From: Candidatus Lutibacillus vidarii | GTDB lineage: Bacteria; Actinomycetota; Actinomycetes; Actinomycetales; Dermatophilaceae | Reading direction: 5' to 3' | Assembly (NCBI GenBank): GCA_016717165.1 | Contig: JADKGA010000004.1 | Location: forward strand, 372,001 to 436,000 | Length of the DNA: 64,000 nt | Part shown: positions 60,321 through 64,000 of the stretch, piece by piece | Position numbering within the stretch: position 1 is the stretch's first letter | How the letters are laid out: the number at the start of each line of letters is the position of its first letter | Notes under the pieces: model-generated | What the model saw: the letters and a program-made list of their open reading frames with translations, nothing else | Told to the model about the DNA's origin: nothing | Database searches by the model: none | Program-made: the position numbers and the translations under genes

Positions 60321-60572
60321 GTGCAGGTCCGGTATGTCGAGGCCCGGTGTGTTGGACGGCCACCGGCGACTCGGGTCGCCAGCGCCTCGGGGGTCAGCGA
60401 GGTCGACGTCGACGGCCAGGTCCTTCGGTGCGCGGTCACCGGCAGCCTCCAGCCCTTCCTCGAAGCGCTCCACGGCGCAGAGGTCGTCGACCTCGTCTGC
60501 GCCCCCAGCCCCCACCGAACCATCGCCTCGCCCGACCTCCGGGCGGGCGCCGACAGAAGGGACCCATCATGA
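60321..60572 (+). CDS. Small protein resembling the C-terminal tail domain of ABC-2 transporter ATPases
   Basis: The 83-residue frame (GTG 60321 after GAAGGA) reads VQVRYVEARC ... GVSEVDVDGQVLRCAVTGSLQPFLEALHGAEVVDLVCAPS. This pattern resembles the domain at the end of drug-exporter ATPases, without the ATPase itself and without the usual final segment. It overlaps the DUF4386 gene (ATGA), so it is probably translated. It may be a relic or a stand-alone regulatory domain; an in-frame GTG also exists at 60300. Confidence 0.55.
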   Translation: MQVRYVEARCVGRPPATRVASASGVSEVDVDGQVLRCAVTGSLQPFLEALHGAEVVDLVCAPSPHRTIASPDLRAGADRRDPS

Positions 60573-61315
60573 CCACCACCAGGGCCTCCGCGCGCGCCGC
60601 GGGTGTGCTCTTCCTTCTCGCGACCGCGGTCAGCCTCATCGACCGCGCCCTCATCGCGCCCATCCTCGGCGGTGCCGACTTCCTCACCGCCGCCGCCGCG
60701 AACAGCGACCGGGTGGTTGCCGGCGCCTTCTTCCAGGTGGCCACGGGGTTGACCTCCGCTGCCATCGCCCTGGCGCTGTACCCCGTCGTCGCACGGTATG
60801 CCGCCGGCCTGGCCATCGGGTCGGTCGGCTTCCGGCTCATCGAAGGAACCTTTTACCTCATCGGCGCCCTCGGCACCCTGCTCGTGGTGTCGCTGGCCCA
60901 TCAGGTCGGCGCCGTCGGAGCGGACGCGGCCGCCGCGACCGCTGCCGGGTCATGGGGTCAGGTGCTGCTCGACCTGCGCGACCGGTGCAGCCAGATCGGC
61001 ATACTCGCGTTCTATGTCGGCGGGACCCTCTACTACCTCGCCTTCCTGCGGCACCGCCTGGTCCCACGGTGGCTCTCGATGTGGGGTCTGGCCAGCACCG
61101 CGCTCGGCTTCACCACCGCCGTGCTCGTCTTCTGCGGGGCGATCGGCCTGTTCTCGCCGCTGCAGGTCGCGTCGAACCTGCCGATCTTCCTCAACGAGAT
61201 CGTCCTGGCGATCTGGTTGCTCGCCGTCGGGTTCACCGAGCCGGCCACCGGCGGGCTGCCGGTCGCTCAGCCATCTGTGGTGACCGAGGTCGAGGTCGGG
61301 TCCGGGGCCAGGTGA
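60569..61315 (+). CDS. DUF4386 family membrane protein
   Basis: The 248-residue protein has about six membrane helices and the family pattern: ARAAGVLFLLATAVSLIDRA, a second helix with FFQVATGLTSAAIALALYPV, GFRLIEGTFYLIGAL, then LAFYVGGTLYYLAFLRHRLVPRWLSMWGL and a final LNEIVLAIWLLAVGF. Function unknown. ATG 60569 follows AGAAGG and overlaps the small upstream gene. The 359 bp after it (61316-61674) hold no gene that I can support, only two GTATGCC motifs. Confidence 0.9.
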   Translation: MTTTRASARAAGVLFLLATAVSLIDRALIAPILGGADFLTAAAANSDRVVAGAFFQVATGLTSAAIALALYPVVARYAAGLAIGSVGFRLIEGTFYLIGALGTLLVVSLAHQVGAVGADAAAATAAGSWGQVLLDLRDRCSQIGILAFYVGGTLYYLAFLRHRLVPRWLSMWGLASTALGFTTAVLVFCGAIGLFSPLQVASNLPIFLNEIVLAIWLLAVGFTEPATGGLPVAQPSVVTEVEVGSGAR

Positions 61316-61674
61316 GCCAGATGACCGCCCCGACGACGATGACGGCGGCCGAGTCCCGCACGATCAAGGACCAAGCCTTCGGCGCGCCGCCACAGGAAGC
61401 GCGTGCACCGTCGAGATCCCCGACCGGCTGGCGTCTTGACGACCTCTCCGAGAATACCGCAACTCCAGTATGCCGACCCGGGTATGCCGAACCCGTCACC
61501 GCACACGGCAGGCGGTAGCGCCGACCCGGCGTCCGACGGAGGGGACTCCACCACTAGAACCGAGCGACGACCCCGCCCACGCGCCGCGCTCTGCAGCGCA
61601 ATGGCGTTAGCATGGGCCCCTAGCGCCTCCAGAGCCTCCCGGACGGTGCCCAACGCTCGGCCAAAGGAGCTCCA

Positions 61675-62355
61675 ATGCCCTATGCGTCGTGGACCAAGGC
61701 CGTCGAGGCGGGCGCGAACGCGGATCAGCTCGCTGCGTACGCCGTCGACCGCCTCGGCCGTTTCGCGGACGGCGAGCACGTTCTCATCGACTTCCTCGAC
61801 CGCGCTGCGGTGGGGCAGTTCTGCCGGGCGTTGGGCTTCTCGAGGCGACGTAACTGGGCCGCGTTGACCCTCGACGTCATCGCGCCGCCGGATCGGTCCG
61901 GCGCCAATGTCGTCCCCGCCAAAGAGGCGGCCGCAGTGCTCGCGCTGCTCCGGACCCTGATCAGGGGCAAGCACGTCCAACCGCTCGATGAGGCGGGCAA
62001 GCCGAAGCCCGTGCTCATCAACGACTTCCTCCCCAAAGGCACCTTCCAGCGCGAACCGACGCTTGGTCACCTCTGGGAGTGGCAGTACGCCCTCGCGGTC
62101 GAGCTCGAGCACGGGCGCACCCGCGGAACGAATGTCACCAACAACCACCCCTTGACCACCGCGCTTGTGGTCCTCGCCCACCTCTCCGAGGACCGGCTCT
62201 ACTATGCCCGCTTGTGGGTGATGGAGACCGAGGGCGAGCTCTTCGCCGCCCAGCTGGACAAGAAGCCGTTCGCCGAGATTCACGAGACGCTCGACATGCT
62301 CAGCAGGGCGCAAACGCACCTGGCTCAGCGGATCGCCGAGAAGCTCGCCGGCTGA
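61675..62355 (+). CDS. Hypothetical protein with a DUF5661-like C-terminal motif
   Basis: The 226-residue soluble protein has no confident family. Its C-terminal half (ALAVELEHGRT, GTNVTNNHPL, VVLAHLSEDRLYYARLWVME) resembles the E-L-E-H-G ... N-V-T ... A-H-L-x-E-x-x-x-Y-Y-x-R-L pattern of DUF5661 proteins. ATG 61675 follows AAAGGAG. It stands alone between a DUF4386 gene and a DUF1345 fragment. Codon use is somewhat less GC-biased than that of its neighbours. Confidence 0.75.
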   Translation: MPYASWTKAVEAGANADQLAAYAVDRLGRFADGEHVLIDFLDRAAVGQFCRALGFSRRRNWAALTLDVIAPPDRSGANVVPAKEAAAVLALLRTLIRGKHVQPLDEAGKPKPVLINDFLPKGTFQREPTLGHLWEWQYALAVELEHGRTRGTNVTNNHPLTTALVVLAHLSEDRLYYARLWVMETEGELFAAQLDKKPFAEIHETLDMLSRAQTHLAQRIAEKLAG

Positions 62356-62358
62356 CGC

Positions 62359-62637
62359 ATTCGGTGCTGGTCGGCTTTCATCGCCGGCTCGCTGACGTTG
62401 GCGCTGCTGCTGGTCCGGCCCGTGCTGTGCCTGGGGTCGAGCGAGACCTCCCGGTACGCGACGGAGCAGGTGCCATCCATCGCCTTCACGCTCGGCATGA
62501 CCTACCAGGTGTCGGACACGGAGCTGAAGACACCGCGGCTGCGCCGCATCGTCCTGGCCCACACGATGCTCTCCTACGTCGTCGGCACGGTCATCATCGC
62601 CGCGACGATCAACCTGGTCGCGGGGCTCGCGAAGTAG
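62359..62637 (+). pseudogene. DUF1345 membrane protein, C-terminal fragment
   Basis: The frame reads WSAFIAGSLTLALLLVRP and then IAFTLGMTYQVSDTELKTP / RLRRIVLAHTMLSYVVGTVI / IAATINLVAGL, the C-terminal third of DUF1345 proteins (about 210 residues when complete). The N-terminal part and a ribosome site are missing; the frame opens directly after the upstream stop, with only a TTG at 62398. Confidence 0.7.
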
Positions 62638-62853
62638 AACTCAGGTCGTCCGCAAGAAGCGACTGCCGCTCGTGCCCTCGTATGCCGCGTGCCTCACCGG
62701 GCGAGCTGGGCCCGGGCGTCAACGGAGGCATCGCGGCGCGTGCGAAGGCCTGGCAAGGTCAGGAGGCCGGGCCGGCCGGAGGGGCCGAGGCGTCGGCGTA
62801 TGCTGGCCACGCGCCAGCGCCCGCTGGCCACTCCCAGGGCGGGCGGTGAACCA

Positions 62854-64000
62854 ATGGATCGTTTGAACGCCGGTCTTGTCCTCGGTGGCCGCTACCGTCT
62901 CGTGTCCCGGATCGCCTCAGGCGGGATGGGCCACGTCTGGCAGGGGTATGACGAGGTCCTGCGCCGAACCGTCGCCGTCAAGGTGATGCGGCCGCACACC
63001 GAGGACGAGGCCCTCTTCGCCGAGCGGTTCCGAGCGGAGGCACGGCATACCGCCGGGTTGGCGCACCCTAATATCGCGACGGTCTTCGACTACGGCGAGC
63101 AGGACGGCTACGCCTTCCTCGTCATGGAGCTCGTCTCCGGTCTCCCCCTGTCGGAGCACCTGCGAGAGCACGGCCCGTTGTCGTGCGAGGAGGTCCGCTC
63201 GATCATGGGCCAGGCCGCGCTGGCGCTGGCCGTCGCGCACGATGCGGGCGTGGTCCACCGCGACATCAAGCCGGCGAACATGCTCATCCGGGCCGATGGC
63301 CAGGTCAAGCTCACCGACTTCGGGATCGCTCGGGCGATGGACGGCTCCGGTCACACCCGCACCGGCGAGGTGATGGGCACCCCTTACTACCTGAGCCCGG
63401 AACAGGCGCTCGGCCGGCCCGCGACCGGCGCGAGCGACCTCTACGCCCTCGGGGTGGTGGCCTACGAGCTGCTCACGGGCTCACGGCCGTTCGACAAGGG
63501 AACCCCGGTGGCCACGGTGCTGTCGCACGTCAGCGAGGCCCCGCCGCCGCTGCCGGAGGAGGTCGCCGCGGACGTCCGCGCGGCGGTGACCGCGTGCATG
63601 GAGAAGGACCCGGCGGCCCGGCCGCAGGACGGCTACCAGGTGGCCGAGAGCCTCGGCATCCGCGAGGGGGTCGGACACTCGTTCCGTGAGCGCGCGACCC
63701 ACGCCGCGGCGACGACGGTCCTGGGTGATGCCGCAGCCGAGGAGCTCGAGTCCGCGGCCGCGGAACGCCCGATCACCTTGCCGACCATCCCCACGCTGCT
63801 CACCGCCGAGCTGGGCCAGCGGAGCTGGGTGGAGCCTGATATCGACAAGCCGCTCACCGATCTCGAGGCGCTGCTCGCCGCGCTCGCACCGCGGCACAAC
63901 CCCGGCGAGTATGCCGTGGTGTCGGTGCGCGAGGTGCCGACCGACGTGCACCCGGTGCTGACCTTCTTCGAACACGAGGGGCTGACCCTGATCCTCCCGC
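62854..64000 (+). CDS. Ser/Thr protein kinase fused to an ACT_3-like domain (partial, continues beyond window)
   Basis: The frame is open from ATG 62854 to the window end (382 codons). Residues 12-268 form a complete active Hanks kinase: IASGGMGHVWQG, AVKV Lys43, H135-R-D137-I-K-P-A-N, D155-F-G, TPYYLSPEQALG. After a 60-residue Ala/Glu-rich linker without any membrane helix, residues 333-382 (PLTDLEALLAALAPRHNPGE, YAVVSV, FFEHEGLTLILP) match the start of ACT_3-type amino-acid-binding domains. PknB-like kinases normally have a membrane helix and external domains here. Inferred: a soluble kinase controlled by a small molecule, or a recent gene fusion. The frame was checked base by base from 63601 to 64000. 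Confidence 0.85.
   Translation, partial: MDRLNAGLVLGGRYRLVSRIASGGMGHVWQGYDEVLRRTVAVKVMRPHTEDEALFAERFRAEARHTAGLAHPNIATVFDYGEQDGYAFLVMELVSGLPLSEHLREHGPLSCEEVRSIMGQAALALAVAHDAGVVHRDIKPANMLIRADGQVKLTDFGIARAMDGSGHTRTGEVMGTPYYLSPEQALGRPATGASDLYALGVVAYELLTGSRPFDKGTPVATVLSHVSEAPPPLPEEVAADVRAAVTACMEKDPAARPQDGYQVAESLGIREGVGHSFRERATHAAATTVLGDAAAEELESAAAERPITLPTIPTLLTAELGQRSWVEPDIDKPLTDLEALLAALAPRHNPGEYAVVSVREVPTDVHPVLTFFEHEGLTLILP

Overview
The window is high-GC actinobacterial chromosome carrying the replication origin. The gene order pcnA, NUDIX, DUF6049, pseudokinase, sigM, anti-sigma, trxB, trxA / parB, parA, rsmG, khpB, yidC, yidD, rnpA, rpmH / dnaA, dnaN, gnd, recF, DUF721, gyrB, gyrA, DUF3566, tRNA-Ile, DLW-39, tRNA-Ala is the conserved actinobacterial oriC neighbourhood. 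GTG starts, WXG100 proteins and the DUF6049, DUF3566 and DLW-39 families agree. The detailed pattern suggests Micrococcales, perhaps Dermatophilaceae/Intrasporangiaceae; the family is an inference.

Layout. (1) 1-20982, minus strand: a type VII secretion-like locus read as PP2C phosphatase, FHA protein, Ser/Thr kinase, a 2074-residue Ig-like/FN3 surface protein, MoxR ATPase, DUF58 protein, transglutaminase-like membrane protein, FHA-containing FtsK/SpoIIIE (EssC-type) ATPase, WXG100 protein, and at the left edge a partial WXG100 protein fused to a calpain-like cysteine protease, a likely secreted effector. An identical 11-mer (TTCGGGGGACA) lies upstream of three transcription units of this locus. 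(2) 21260-24090: PadR regulator, inositol-phosphate synthase, bidirectional terminator, metA. (3) 24100-26390: repeat-rich accessory stretch with four 71-bp palindromic elements, two in each orientation. They bracket an AbiEi-like/DUF559-type gene whose promoter region holds two perfect DnaA boxes. (4) 26394-42569: housekeeping genes around parABS, with three parS sites; the MurJ flippase normally found here is absent although its pseudokinase partner remains. (5) 42570-45003: origin region with DnaA boxes on both sides of dnaA. (6) 45004-55096: replication, recombination and gyrase operon and two tRNAs. (7) 55082-64000: accessory region that starts with a duplicated 3' end of tRNA-Ala (attachment-site-like), then RelBE-like and HipBA-like toxin-antitoxin pairs, a large LuxR regulator, gene fragments, a DUF4386 membrane protein, and at the right edge a partial Ser/Thr kinase running in frame into an ACT_3-like domain.

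The octamer GTATGCCG / CGGCATAC recurs throughout, on both strands, in several reading frames and in intergenic DNA. It looks like a DNA-level signature of this genome.

The strongest leads for undescribed biology are the WXG100-calpain effector with the shared T7SS promoter motif, the 71-bp palindromic element family around the AbiEi-like gene, the kinase-ACT fusion, and the GTATGCCG signature. All coordinates and motif matches were read by eye; similarity statements rest on recognised family motifs, not on database searches.
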